From: Thalassomonas sp. RHCl1
GTDB taxonomy: Bacteria; Pseudomonadota; Gammaproteobacteria; Enterobacterales; Alteromonadaceae
Assembly (NCBI RefSeq): GCF_947387555.1
Contig: NZ_CANDNZ010000001.1
Location: 496,001 to 560,000, forward strand
Reading direction: 5' to 3'
DNA length: 64,000 bases
This document shows positions 44,253 to 53,098 of the stretch, piece after piece (positions within the stretch are counted from its first letter, which is position 1; each line of letters begins with the position of its first letter). Under the pieces are notes generated by a model. It was not told the origin of the DNA. It worked only from the letters and a program-made list of their open reading frames with translations, and searched no databases. A program made the translations under genes and the position numbers.

Positions 44253-44727
44253 AATCCATTAAGTCGCTGTTATCTAAGCTGTTAATTAAATTCTCCTGTT
44301 CACCGGCGATACCTGCACCAAATGCTTCGGCTGACTTGCCCTGTACTTCTGCGGGCTCTGCTGCCTCCAGCCATTCACCTGTCGGCTCTTCTGTCATTAA
44401 AGGGGGGAATTGCACTTGCTCAAAATTGTCCAGGGCAGACATTTGTTCGAGATCGGAAAGTTCCTGCTCCCAGTCATCGATTGGCTCAGGAGCTAAGGCT
44501 TCATTGTTTGTCCCCTGTTCGACTTCAAATAATTCGTTTTCCAGATCCAGGGCTAAGTTATCCAGGCTGGTTAATATTTCACTGTCTGTTTTTTCATCGC
44601 CTTGCTGGTATGAGTGTGGGGCGCTAATATCATCACTTGCCTGATGTTCAGCTGTTTCCCGGCCGGCCAGGGTAAAACTGGCCAGGAGTAACAAGCATGA
44701 AAATGTCGCAAGTGTTTTATATATCAT
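44179..44727 (-). CDS. very acidic secreted protein
   Basis: A 182-aa protein with a signal peptide (MIYKTLATFSCLLLLASFTLA) and no lipobox Cys at the cleavage site. The mature region is almost without basic residues, with repeated Glu/Asp-Leu and Asn-Leu blocks (ILTSLDNLALDLENELFEVEQ, NLINSLDNSDLMDFEDNLDVWSDDLVEDQASD). Nothing in it matches a known domain. Its stop lies inside the next gene. It could be a cargo of the barrel protein downstream. Confidence 0.6.
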   Translation of the reverse strand: MIYKTLATFSCLLLLASFTLAGRETAEHQASDDISAPHSYQQGDEKTDSEILTSLDNLALDLENELFEVEQGTNNEALAPEPIDDWEQELSDLEQMSALDNFEQVQFPPLMTEEPTGEWLEAAEPAEVQGKSAEAFGAGIAGEQENLINSLDNSDLMDFEDNLDVWSDDLVEDQASDTDNYY

Positions 44728-44784
44728 GGCTAATACGGTTATCCGCTACAGGTCGGTAAAAATAATGGCACGGGCCATTGGCGG

Positions 44785-46377
44785 CTATTCATTGGCGCTG
44801 AGCTTTCTGGGCCAGCTAAAGAGCAACTTGGCGCCGCCGCTGCTGCTGTTGGCTACACTGATTTCGCCGGTATGCCAATGGGCGATTTGTTTTACGATTG
44901 CCAGGCCTAAACCATAACCGCCGGATTGCCGGTCGCGACTGGCGTCGAGCCGTTTAAAAGGTTCAAATACCGAGTTACGGTCTTTTTCCGGAATGCCGGG
45001 GCCGTTATCCGCTACCCAGATTTTTTGTTGCTGATCGCAAAAGTCATAGCCGATTTCTACTTTGTCGGTGGCATATTTAAGGGCATTGATGATCAGGTTT
45101 TCTATCGCCCGGTGCAGGTATCGCCGGTCAGCAAAAAAGGTTTCGCAGCTATTGGCCGGGTAGGTAATAGTGACGGCTGGGTTATTTATTTTCAGTTTAT
45201 GGTTGAGCTGGCTGAAGAACTCACCCACCGAAATCGGTTCCAGATCCAGGGCCGGCAGATCCTGCTTTAATTTTGAAAAGGTCAGTACTTCATCGATCAG
45301 GCTTTCAAGTTCGTCGAGATCTTTTTCAATGCCGGAGGCCTGTTTGCTTAGCAGCGGATTTTGATAATCTTCGATTGCCGCAGTGCGAAAACGGATGCGG
45401 GTGACCGGGCTCCTGAGTTCATGGGAGATGGCGCCGATCATTTCGGTTTGGGCATCGATAAGTTTATGTATGCGTTGCGCCATGGTATTGACCGTGTTGG
45501 ATAATTTCCCGATAGCATCTGAGCCCAAAGGGGCCGGCATGGATAAGTCTTTGTCATGGCCGATAAGTTCTATCTGTTTATCTATACTGGCCAGGCGTTT
45601 TTCCAGCGGGCTGACCAAGAGATAACTGGAGATGGCCATTAACACTAAAATGGCCAATACACCCAGTAGAATAAGGGATGCCGGGAACCATTCGAAAAAA
45701 GGAATATCCCCCAGGACCAGTACATAAGGGCTGTTACCCAGGGGAGCATAGGCCTGCAGTGCCGGTACGCTGGTGGTGGAGTTTTTTAATACCACGGAAA
45801 TATCCCGTTTTTCTATGGTGCGGATATTGGTTGTCGGCAAATGCAATTTTTTTAAGGTTTTTAATTGAATAGGGTAGTTGAACATAGATCTGATATTGTC
45901 CAGTGCCTGCAGCCTTTGCTCGTTTTTATGGCGCCCGAGCTCATTAAGTATCAGAAACGCGCTGGTGCGTACCAGGGAGCTGCCAAAGTCTGCCAGCTTA
46001 ACCTCTAAATACTGTTCTTTATCGGCGAGTTTGATCAGTACCTGCCCGCCGGATAACAGCGGATTGATATTAAAAACATATGTATCCCGTTGCAGTTGTT
46101 GATAGCGCTTAGTTGTCAGTGCTTTGCTGCTGATGTGCCTTTGTTCAAAAGTCAGATCACTGATTTTCTCAATTGCCGATAACCATAACCTTTGCTTTTC
46201 ACCCTGGTGACGGGCTGCACCTTCGCTGATCAATCGAAAAGTACCGCCATAATTTTCCTGTACATGGGTAGAAATCCGGTGTTTGCTGACGTAATAACTG
46301 CACACGGCAATTACCAGCATTATGGCTATCATGGCCAGGAACATTCCCATGTAAATTCTTACAAAAATACTGCGCAT
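44785..46377 (-). CDS. RstB-like sensor histidine kinase
   Basis: A 530-aa kinase: helix 1 (about 9-30), a periplasmic sensor of about 200 aa (31-232), helix 2 (LILLGVLAILVLMAISSYLLV, about 236-256), HAMP, HisKA with phosphoacceptor His319 in ISHELRSPVTRIRFR, and an HATPase with NALKYA (N-box) and DNGPGIPEKDR (G1). The LRSPVTRIRFR stretch resembles RstB. The sensor domain is not a known PAS or dCACHE type. First gene of the run ending in the response regulator 2.7 kb downstream. Confidence 0.88.
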   Translation of the reverse strand: MRSIFVRIYMGMFLAMIAIMLVIAVCSYYVSKHRISTHVQENYGGTFRLISEGAARHQGEKQRLWLSAIEKISDLTFEQRHISSKALTTKRYQQLQRDTYVFNINPLLSGGQVLIKLADKEQYLEVKLADFGSSLVRTSAFLILNELGRHKNEQRLQALDNIRSMFNYPIQLKTLKKLHLPTTNIRTIEKRDISVVLKNSTTSVPALQAYAPLGNSPYVLVLGDIPFFEWFPASLILLGVLAILVLMAISSYLLVSPLEKRLASIDKQIELIGHDKDLSMPAPLGSDAIGKLSNTVNTMAQRIHKLIDAQTEMIGAISHELRSPVTRIRFRTAAIEDYQNPLLSKQASGIEKDLDELESLIDEVLTFSKLKQDLPALDLEPISVGEFFSQLNHKLKINNPAVTITYPANSCETFFADRRYLHRAIENLIINALKYATDKVEIGYDFCDQQQKIWVADNGPGIPEKDRNSVFEPFKRLDASRDRQSGGYGLGLAIVKQIAHWHTGEISVANSSSGGAKLLFSWPRKLSANE

Positions 46378-46895
46378 TAACTGCTCACCCGGTTGTACTT
46401 GGTTCTTTTTATCTGCTTAGGTTTGCCGGGGGAATAAATAAGGTTAGTAAGTTTGCTAACAGGGCCGGTCAAAACTGAGATAGTGATTATGTAGAGTTAG
46501 TAAACCGTATTGGCTTGGGGATTAGTAGCAAGCCATTGTAGGCTTTTGTATCGGTTTGTACGGCCTGATTGTACATGCTGGCCTGTTGCCTGGTTTTCGC
46601 TGCTAAGCCATAGATTTTCTGGGTTCAGTGCCACTCCCCCTGTCTTGATAATCTCCGGATAATAATCTTTGAAAATATATTTAACTCTTAAAAATCATGT
46701 GGTTGATGGTTTTGTATGCGAGTAAGGGAGTTTTGGGCCTTGTTGATACATTTGGATACATTCCGCTAATTTTTGTCACTACAGCGGCGGTGGCCTTGGG
46801 GCAATAATCAACTGGCGACATCGGCAATAGCTAGTTGAATTTAATACAGCGGGTGTCGGTTAAGGAATACAACTAAAACTTCAGAGGTTAGAACT
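46378..46895. other. 518-bp divergent gap between kinase and protease
   Basis: No gene. It contains a GTTAG/CTAAC mini-dyad near 46442 and two GATACATT copies spaced 10 bp (46745-46752 and 46755-46762). An AGAGG ribosome site precedes the protease ATG. Confidence 0.45.
46745..46762 (+). promoter_or_regulatory. tandem GATACATT repeat
   Basis: Two identical octamers one helical turn apart upstream of the trypsin-like gene. Direct repeats with this spacing are how OmpR-type regulators bind; a member is encoded 4 kb away. Confidence 0.35.
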
Positions 46896-48455
46896 ATGTT
46901 GAAAAAATCGTTAATAGCTTTAGCAGTATTAGCCAGTACATCGGCTTTTGCCGGAACCACCATTAAATCTAATAGTGGCTTGCCTTCTATCCGCATTGTC
47001 GGCGGGGAAGAATCAGTTCCTCATTCCCGTCCTTATCAGGTGTCTTTACAATCAACTGACGGCAGCCATTTTTGTGGCGGTTCGCTTATTGGTGACGACC
47101 TGGTATTAACGGCTGCCCATTGTATGGAAGGGGTTGATGGTAATAATCCTGAACTTCAGGTACGTGTCGGTGCTCACAGTTTAACTGACGGCTCAGGCCA
47201 GGTTATCCAGGTGGCAACTACCTATACCAATCAGGAATATCCGGATTTGTCAAAAGATGTCGCGGTACTGAAATTGGCTGAAAAGGTCACCGACAGCAAT
47301 GCCGCAGCGCTAACTTTAGCTGATGATGCTTTCTTTACTGCCAACATGGCTGCCGGTAAAGACATGCTGGTTTCCGGCTGGGGGACGTTAAGCTCAGGCG
47401 GTGAAATGCCTGATAAACTGATGGAAGTCACCGTACCTTATGTCACCAATGAAATTTGTAACCAGGCATCGGCTTATGACGGTGAGGTTCAGGATACAGA
47501 AATGTGTGCCGGTTTAGCCGAAGGCGGTAAAGACTCGTGCCAGGGCGACAGTGGCGGACCTTTGGTGGTAGATACCGGCAATGGCATGGTACAAGTGGGT
47601 GTTGTCAGCTGGGGTGAAGGTTGTGCGGCCGAAGGTAAATATGGCGTATATGCCAATGTTGCCAGCCTTAAAACCTGGATAGACAGCGCCGCTGCCGGTA
47701 ACGAAGAGCCGTCAGGCCTTGTTGGCGGTGATGATGACTGGGAAGGCGATGACTGGGAAGGAGATGATTATGAAGAAACCAGCTATATGGCCTTCCAGGA
47801 AAGCTTCAGCTACAGCCCGGATGAAGAAGCGTTAGAGTTTGTTTTAGATGTGCCTGAAGGTATCAATGTACTCTACATTGCCACTGCCGGCGGTGAAGGT
47901 GAACTTGATATCGTTGCCGAGAGAATTGGTGACAGCACAGGTGAAGGCGACTGGGGCGACGACGACTTCGGTGATGACGACTTTGGCGATGATGACTTTG
48001 GTGATGACGACTGGGGCGATGACGACCAGGGCGATGACGACTTTGGCGATGATGACTTTGGCGATGATGACTGGGGTGATGATGACTGGGGCGATGATGA
48101 CTGGGGCGATGACGACCAGGGCGATGACGACTGGGGCGACGATGACTGGGGCGACGATGACTGGGGCGATGACGACCAGGGTGATGACTCTGGTGATGAC
48201 GAATCCGGTGACGACGGCCGTGACTGGTTCTGGAAAAAAGACGGCAATAAAAAAGCCCTGAAAACAGCTAAAGCCACCAGAGAAGGTGATGACGAAGCTG
48301 CTGAAGAAGAAACTGAAAGCATTATCGTGGAAGCCGTTGGTGAAGGTACTAATAAAGTACTGTTACTTGAGCGTCCGGTATCGGGTGAGTGGAAGATCAC
48401 TTTCTCTTCAGCCTCTGAGCTTGAAGATGTTGAATTGACAGTGTTCTCTCACTAA
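46896..48455 (+). CDS. trypsin-like serine protease with Asp-rich repeat and split PPC-like domain
   Basis: A 519-aa secreted protease. Signal peptide (cleavage after SAFA), activation site RIVGG (about 33), catalytic His75 (LTAAHC), Asp121 (KDVAVL) and Ser219 (CQGDSGGPL), with Asp213 six residues before Ser marking trypsin-like Lys/Arg specificity. Residues about 351-441 are tandem GDDDWGDD/DFGDD/DQGDD units, a near-poly-Asp stretch. It interrupts a jelly-roll: strands before it (about 290-345) and after it (about 460-519, VEAVGEGTNKVLLLERPVSGEWKITF) read as the two halves of a PPC-type domain. Substrate unknown; calcium binding by the Asp repeats is likely. Confidence 0.88.
   Translation: MLKKSLIALAVLASTSAFAGTTIKSNSGLPSIRIVGGEESVPHSRPYQVSLQSTDGSHFCGGSLIGDDLVLTAAHCMEGVDGNNPELQVRVGAHSLTDGSGQVIQVATTYTNQEYPDLSKDVAVLKLAEKVTDSNAAALTLADDAFFTANMAAGKDMLVSGWGTLSSGGEMPDKLMEVTVPYVTNEICNQASAYDGEVQDTEMCAGLAEGGKDSCQGDSGGPLVVDTGNGMVQVGVVSWGEGCAAEGKYGVYANVASLKTWIDSAAAGNEEPSGLVGGDDDWEGDDWEGDDYEETSYMAFQESFSYSPDEEALEFVLDVPEGINVLYIATAGGEGELDIVAERIGDSTGEGDWGDDDFGDDDFGDDDFGDDDWGDDDQGDDDFGDDDFGDDDWGDDDWGDDDWGDDDQGDDDWGDDDWGDDDWGDDDQGDDSGDDESGDDGRDWFWKKDGNKKALKTAKATREGDDEAAEEETESIIVEAVGEGTNKVLLLERPVSGEWKITFSSASELEDVELTVFSH
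47946..48220 (+). repeat. tandem repeat encoding the Asp-rich linker
   Basis: Repeating units of GGCGATGACGACTGGGG and close variants (Trp, Phe or Gln at the variable codon) run through the coding sequence; units stay in frame. Such low-complexity DNA is prone to copy-number change by slippage. Confidence 0.85.
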
Positions 48456-48572
48456 AGCGATAGATACTTTTGTGAATTTTAGTGGAGAAATTCTCTTGAA
48501 CAGCTTGGTTGATGGACGCATTGATTAACTTGGTTTTTAGAGGAGAAAAGCAGACCTTAAAAGGTTGATGGC

Positions 48573-48606
48573 AAAAAGCTTCGTGGTAAAACACGAAGCT
48601 TTTTTA
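48573..48606 (+). terminator. Rho-independent terminator of the protease gene
   Basis: AAAAGCTTCGTG and CACGAAGCTTTT form a 12-bp perfect stem with 6-nt loop, followed by T's. It lies 118 bp after the stop. Confidence 0.8.
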
Positions 48607-48681
48607 TTTATTACCGGTTTTTAGCTGTGGTTATTTGCAGCTGAAAAGGTAATATCGAGATTTATTTGTAACTTTTAGCAA

Positions 48682-49113
48682 ATGGTTGTCATGGACGAAA
48701 AAATTAAATCAGGATACAGCTTTGAAGAGAAAAGGATATTCTCTGAAAGTGACTTGCAAAAATTGGCTTTAGCATGCGGTGATATGAATTTTATTCATCA
48801 TGATATCAACAAAGCCAAAGACAGCCGCTTTGGTGAGATTATTGCCAGTGGCAGTGCAATTTCAGCGCATTTTTCTGCGATGATTCCCACCCATATATCC
48901 AAAATGAGTCCTATGTTAGGTTTGGAAATGTCATTTAAGTTTCCGGCACCCATACGGGCAAATACCGAGATTACGATGAAGTGGCAGGTGAGTGAGACCC
49001 AGGAAAAACCAGATGCAGGCACTATAGTTAGACTAACAGGAAAAATCTTTGATGAGGAGAATACTGTTTTAGTCATAGGGACTGCCGCAATAATGTTATT
49101 GCCAAACTTATAA
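48682..49113 (+). CDS. MaoC-family hydratase-like protein
   Basis: A 143-aa hot-dog-fold protein with the MaoC motif around FSESDLQKLALACGDMNFIHHDINKAKDSRFGEIIASGSAISAHFSA, giving the catalytic Asp/His pair of (R)-hydratases. The family acts on enoyl-CoA-like substrates. Two ATGs three codons apart both fit; I see no strong ribosome site. Single gene. Confidence 0.82.
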   Translation: MVVMDEKIKSGYSFEEKRIFSESDLQKLALACGDMNFIHHDINKAKDSRFGEIIASGSAISAHFSAMIPTHISKMSPMLGLEMSFKFPAPIRANTEITMKWQVSETQEKPDAGTIVRLTGKIFDEENTVLVIGTAAIMLLPNL

Positions 49114-49298
49114 GGTCTTTCAGGTTTTTACTTGTCCTGATCCGGCGCCGGTGTTTTTTGGCAAATGGATAAAATACCTGATACCGGCAGTAACCGGCAC
49201 AAGTTATGGTTCGTGATGTTCCTTTATATTAAGGCTCGAAACAAAAGCCTTTGAAATGCCAGCCCTCAAGTGTCTTTAGTTAAGCCTCTAATCACCGG

Positions 49299-49393
49299 AA
49301 GATATCTCAGCATGCCGGTTCCGGCGAAACCGGGAGATCTTAATGTCAGTTAGCAAGGGGATGCTTCAAAGCCGCAACCTTGCTGCTTTGAAG
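49299..49393 (+). ncRNA. candidate structured RNA or attenuator
   Basis: Three good stems in 95 nt upstream of a TonB receptor, with two mutually exclusive pairings, as in riboswitch-like or antisense-regulated leaders. It does not fit the cobalamin riboswitch box, so ligand and class are unknown. Confidence 0.3.
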
Positions 49394-49502
49394 TACATTT
49401 TCTTCATTTTTTCTTCACGCTTATTTAACGAAAAATTCAATGAGTTGAAAAAATAACCTGCAAAAGGTGATTAATTCCTCTATACTCAAAATCCAGCAAA
49501 TC

Positions 49503-49514
49503 ATTGTATACAAT
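49503..49514 (+). promoter_or_regulatory. FadR-subfamily GntR-type palindrome
   Basis: ATTGTATACAAT is a perfect 12-bp palindrome; its TTGTATACAA core matches the T.GT..AC.A consensus of the FadR subgroup of GntR regulators. It sits 114 bp upstream of the receptor ATG. Confidence 0.5.
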
Positions 49515-49627
49515 ATAATGTATATGTGTTGCTGGTATAACTTATTCCCGAAAATAATAAAAACTCTGATAAAAACAATGCCTTCAGCTGTAACTGGTAT
49601 GTGGGCGCATAAGCTAAGAGAGGAAAT

Positions 49628-52363
49628 ATGAAAACTAAAGGCTTTGAATCTAATTTTAAAAAATCTCTGGTTGCCCTTGCTCTGGGGTCGTTATTGTCAA
49701 CCGCACCGGGCGTGGTACTTGCTGAAGAAGTCGTGGTCGATGCGGCTGCGCAGCAGGTTGAACGTATTGAAATTACCGGTTCCCGTATTAAGCGGGTGGA
49801 TACCGTCGGGGCTTCGCCGGTCACGGTTTTTGATTCGGTACATATTGAAAAGCTTGGCTTTTCTACCGTGGCGGAAGTGTTGCAGTTCAGTACTTTTAAT
49901 GCCGAAGGCAGCGGCGGTAACCGCGCCAATAATACCTGGTCGTCACAGCAAACTATAGAGTTACGAGGCCAGAGCCTGTTTCATACCCTGGTATTATTAG
50001 ACGGCCAGCCCATGGCTAAATCGCCGATTCTTGATGGCGGTGCGTCCAGTATCAATGACTTGCCCCTGGCGGCGGTTGAGCGTATTGAAGTGCTCACCGA
50101 TGGTGCCTCGGCTGTTTATGGCTCAGATGCTATTGCCGGTGTGGTAAATATTATCCTGAAGAAAGACTTTGACGGTATTCAGGTAAAAGGCACCACAGAG
50201 CGGGCAGAAATCAGCGGCGGTGATCGCAATACCTTTAGCCTGGTTACCGGCACCCGGGGTGAGAGAAGTTCATCCATTTTTGTTTACGAGCATGACGAAC
50301 GCAGCGCTATCGGCCTTGCGGATATTGATTATGCCAAAGCCCGGGTGGTAGATGGCGATCCCGGCGATATTAACAGCTGGTTTGGTTTGTCGACCTCGTC
50401 CCGTGTCATTGTAGACGGCAGTAATTATGACTGGAAATCCCCGCAACGGGATGGTCAGTGTGATAGTTTCGGCAAGCAATATGTCGGCCCTTTAGGTGAT
50501 TCCGCCTACCCCAATGATGTGATTTGTGCCTATGACTACACCCAGGATGCCGAATATCGCCCTCATACGGTGCGCGATAACATTATGGCCAGCTTCCAGT
50601 ATGAACTGACCGATGAACTTGAATTTTATGTGCGTGGTTACTGGGCCCATATGAACTCCACCGATGTCTCGGCTGCCGCCAGTGTTCGTGGTGTGACCTT
50701 TGAAAATGACCTGCCTGAAACCGATACTCTGATCGCTGTTAATGCTGGAGACAGCCTGCGCTACCGTTTTACCGAGTTTGGCCCGCGCACCGCAGAATAT
50801 AATAATGATGTCCAGGATTTAAGCTTAAGTTTGACCGGCGACTATGAAGATTTTGACTGGGATTTCAACTATAACTTTAACCGTTATACCATGCGCTCGT
50901 TTGGCAGCAACTATGTCCAGGAAGGTTTGGTTGCCGGGGCTATCGGGGTTTATAACGAAGAGTTGGATCAAATTATCGACCCTAACTTATCTAATGTCAG
51001 CCAGGGAGAAATTGTTGCCGGTTGGGATCCACGCGATGCCAACTCTGCTGCGCCGGATTATATCAAGGCCAACTTTGACCGCGACCTGGAAATGAAACAG
51101 GAGAGTATCAGCGGCGGGGTCGGTTTTGAAACCTTTGAGTTACCAGGCGGCTCTATCGGGGTTTATCTTGGCGCTTCATATCGGGAAGTGCGACTGAAAA
51201 ATCTGGTAGATGCCCAGTCGGATGCCGGTAATGTTGTTGGTGGCTCCGGTGGTTCTGCCGGCATTTCCGAGCGTGATATCGTTGCCGCCTTTGCTGAAGT
51301 TGGCATGCCGATCACCGATGAACTCGAGCTTAATATTGCTGCCCGCTATGATGACTACAGTGACTTTGGCGATACCTTTAACCCTCAGTTATCTGCCCGC
51401 TACCAGGTGATGGATGATTTGGTGGTACGCGCTTCCTGGGGTACGGGGTTCAGGGCGCCAACCCTGGTTGATATCAACCAGTTGTCGGCGGTAGGTTATG
51501 TTGACGTTAAAGATTATGTCGCCTGTTATAATGATGGCCTGGACTTGCTTGGCGGTGACGAATGTAACATTAGCCGTAATGTCGCCGTGGACACCTCAGG
51601 CAACAAAGAATTGACCCCGGAAGAGTCCACCACCTGGAATGTCGGTTTTGCCTATAACATTACCGATGATGCCTATATTAAAGCGGATTACTGGAGTATC
51701 GAACTTGAAGAGCTGATCACTGAATTTGATGAGCATGATGTCATGTGGCACTCCGCCCGTTTACTGGCCCAGGGCAGCAGTTCAACCGTAGCGGATGCCT
51801 TTCCCGGCACAGGTTTTGAGCGCGATGCCCAGGGTCGCCTGATCGGGGTTAACAGTACTAAGGTTAACCTCGGGGACTCTAAACGCCGCGGGATGGACAT
51901 CGAGCTGGGCTGGAAGGCTACAACTGAACTCGGTGATTTTTCGGCCGTGGTTAACTGGGCCCATACCTTTGAAACGGTTTTTTCTGAAATCAACGATCAG
52001 GGGGTGTTAGAAGAGGGCACGGATGAAGCCGGTGATATTGGTTCGCCGGATGATATCGTCAACTTAAGCCTGAGCTGGAACATGGGGGATCATACCCTAA
52101 GTTCTTACACGGTTTTTTACGATAAGCAGGTTGATGCTTTTGATTCCGGGGATAACCCCAACAGCCTGCCTTCCTGGGCTATGACTAACTTTACCTACAG
52201 GTTAGATCTTGCCTGGAATGCCGATATTTCCGTCAAAGTGCTTAATGCCTTTGACCGTGAAGTGCCGTTGCAAAAATGGGAAGGTGATGTTACCGACTCT
52301 GATTACCGCCTGTACCCGGTGCGTGGTCGGGCATTATCGTTAAGTTACAGCCAAAGCTTTTAA
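49628..52363 (+). CDS. TonB-dependent outer-membrane receptor
   Basis: A 911-aa receptor. Signal peptide (cleavage about residue 33), TonB box region (VERIEITGSRIKR), plug domain (about 55-180, with ASAVYGSDAIAGVVNIILKKDF) and a 22-strand barrel ending LSLSYSQSF. Ligand unknown. It lies next to a GH13 glucosidase and 3.5 kb from a second receptor, so a carbohydrate ligand is plausible. An unusual acidic insertion-rich extracellular part (TDEAGDIGSPDD, EEGTDEAG) is present. Followed by a double terminator. Confidence 0.93.
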   Translation: MKTKGFESNFKKSLVALALGSLLSTAPGVVLAEEVVVDAAAQQVERIEITGSRIKRVDTVGASPVTVFDSVHIEKLGFSTVAEVLQFSTFNAEGSGGNRANNTWSSQQTIELRGQSLFHTLVLLDGQPMAKSPILDGGASSINDLPLAAVERIEVLTDGASAVYGSDAIAGVVNIILKKDFDGIQVKGTTERAEISGGDRNTFSLVTGTRGERSSSIFVYEHDERSAIGLADIDYAKARVVDGDPGDINSWFGLSTSSRVIVDGSNYDWKSPQRDGQCDSFGKQYVGPLGDSAYPNDVICAYDYTQDAEYRPHTVRDNIMASFQYELTDELEFYVRGYWAHMNSTDVSAAASVRGVTFENDLPETDTLIAVNAGDSLRYRFTEFGPRTAEYNNDVQDLSLSLTGDYEDFDWDFNYNFNRYTMRSFGSNYVQEGLVAGAIGVYNEELDQIIDPNLSNVSQGEIVAGWDPRDANSAAPDYIKANFDRDLEMKQESISGGVGFETFELPGGSIGVYLGASYREVRLKNLVDAQSDAGNVVGGSGGSAGISERDIVAAFAEVGMPITDELELNIAARYDDYSDFGDTFNPQLSARYQVMDDLVVRASWGTGFRAPTLVDINQLSAVGYVDVKDYVACYNDGLDLLGGDECNISRNVAVDTSGNKELTPEESTTWNVGFAYNITDDAYIKADYWSIELEELITEFDEHDVMWHSARLLAQGSSSTVADAFPGTGFERDAQGRLIGVNSTKVNLGDSKRRGMDIELGWKATTELGDFSAVVNWAHTFETVFSEINDQGVLEEGTDEAGDIGSPDDIVNLSLSWNMGDHTLSSYTVFYDKQVDAFDSGDNPNSLPSWAMTNFTYRLDLAWNADISVKVLNAFDREVPLQKWEGDVTDSDYRLYPVRGRALSLSYSQSF

Positions 52364-52378
52364 GCTTATCAAATGATA

Positions 52379-52457
52379 GCTTCCGGGGGCGACCCGGTAG
52401 CTTTTAAATAAACGGCTCCGGATGTGAGCCGTTTTTTATACACGGATGTATTTATCC
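52379..52457 (+). terminator. double terminator and copy 1 of a 26-bp dispersed repeat
   Basis: Two stems follow the receptor: AGCTTCCGGG/CCCGGTAGCT (52379-52403) and AACGGCTC/GAGCCGTT with a T-run (52411-52437). From 52432 to 52457 the sequence is identical to 58530-58555, starting in the T-run and running through ATACACGGATGTAT. Confidence 0.7.
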
Positions 52458-52547
52458 AGCGGATTCATGGACGAGCTGCTATCAGCAATTATGCTGTGAA
52501 CTCATGTTTTTATAGGGCTCTGAACGACGGCCGTGATTGGCAGGGCA

Positions 52548-52964
52548 TTAAACCTCATTGCCCTGTTTGTTTTGCTTTAAAACAGTCTCTCCTTCTTTGG
52601 CGTTAATGCGTGACGGCCTGCTCCAAATATAAGCCAGGGCAATGATCACGGTGAGCACTACCAAGAGCTTGGTCCACCAGGCAAGGCCAAGAAAAAATAT
52701 CGGGTAGGAAATCATAACCAGCATCATAGTTGTAGACAGGCATTTTACTTTAAACGGAATAATACCGTAGCTTTCCCAGTCGCGCAGCATGCCGCCGAAT
52801 AGGCGATGATTAAGCAGGTAAAGGTGAAATTTTTTCGAGCTTTTGGAAAAACAATAGGCGGCCAGGATAATAAAAGGGGTGGTGGGTAACAGCGGTAATA
52901 TGACTCCGATGGCGCCGATCAATAAAAAGGTAAAACCCAGAAAAAGGTGAATAAGTCGGTACAT
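52548..52964 (-). CDS. ybaN: YbaN-family (DUF454) membrane protein
   Basis: A 138-aa protein of three to four hydrophobic helices with the DUF454 pattern LGFTFLLIGAIGVILPLLPTTPFIILAAYCFSKSSKKFHLYLLNHRLFGGMLRDWES. Function unknown, inner membrane. AGGA lies 8 nt before the ATG at 52964. Confidence 0.88.
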   Translation of the reverse strand: MYRLIHLFLGFTFLLIGAIGVILPLLPTTPFIILAAYCFSKSSKKFHLYLLNHRLFGGMLRDWESYGIIPFKVKCLSTTMMLVMISYPIFFLGLAWWTKLLVVLTVIIALAYIWSRPSRINAKEGETVLKQNKQGNEV

Positions 52965-53098
52965 GGAGATTATCCTGTGCTGTAATTAGCGCTATTATAC
53001 CTGAAAATAAACAGGTCAAAAACCGCCTTAAAGTGAAGTATTTAGATCTCTTTAAGATGTTTGTAGTGCGCTAAAGGCACAGGAAAAGGAGAATATCA

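Larger units (their letters stand above)
49114..49627. other. 514-bp leader of the first TonB receptor
   Basis: No gene seen, but there is structure. A stem from 49299 to 49341 (AAGAtaTCTC / GAGATCTT with inner CCGGTT/AACCGG) is followed by two overlapping, mutually exclusive stems: AGCAAGG (49352-49358)/CCTTGCT (49378-49384) and CTTCAAAGC (49364-49372)/GCTTTGAAG (49385-49393). A GntR-type palindrome is at 49503-49514. Confidence 0.5.

Noticed and set aside
47873-48400. 175-codon Ser/Pro-rich frame on the minus strand
   Set aside because: It is the complement of the Asp-rich repeat in the trypsin gene, a composition artefact.
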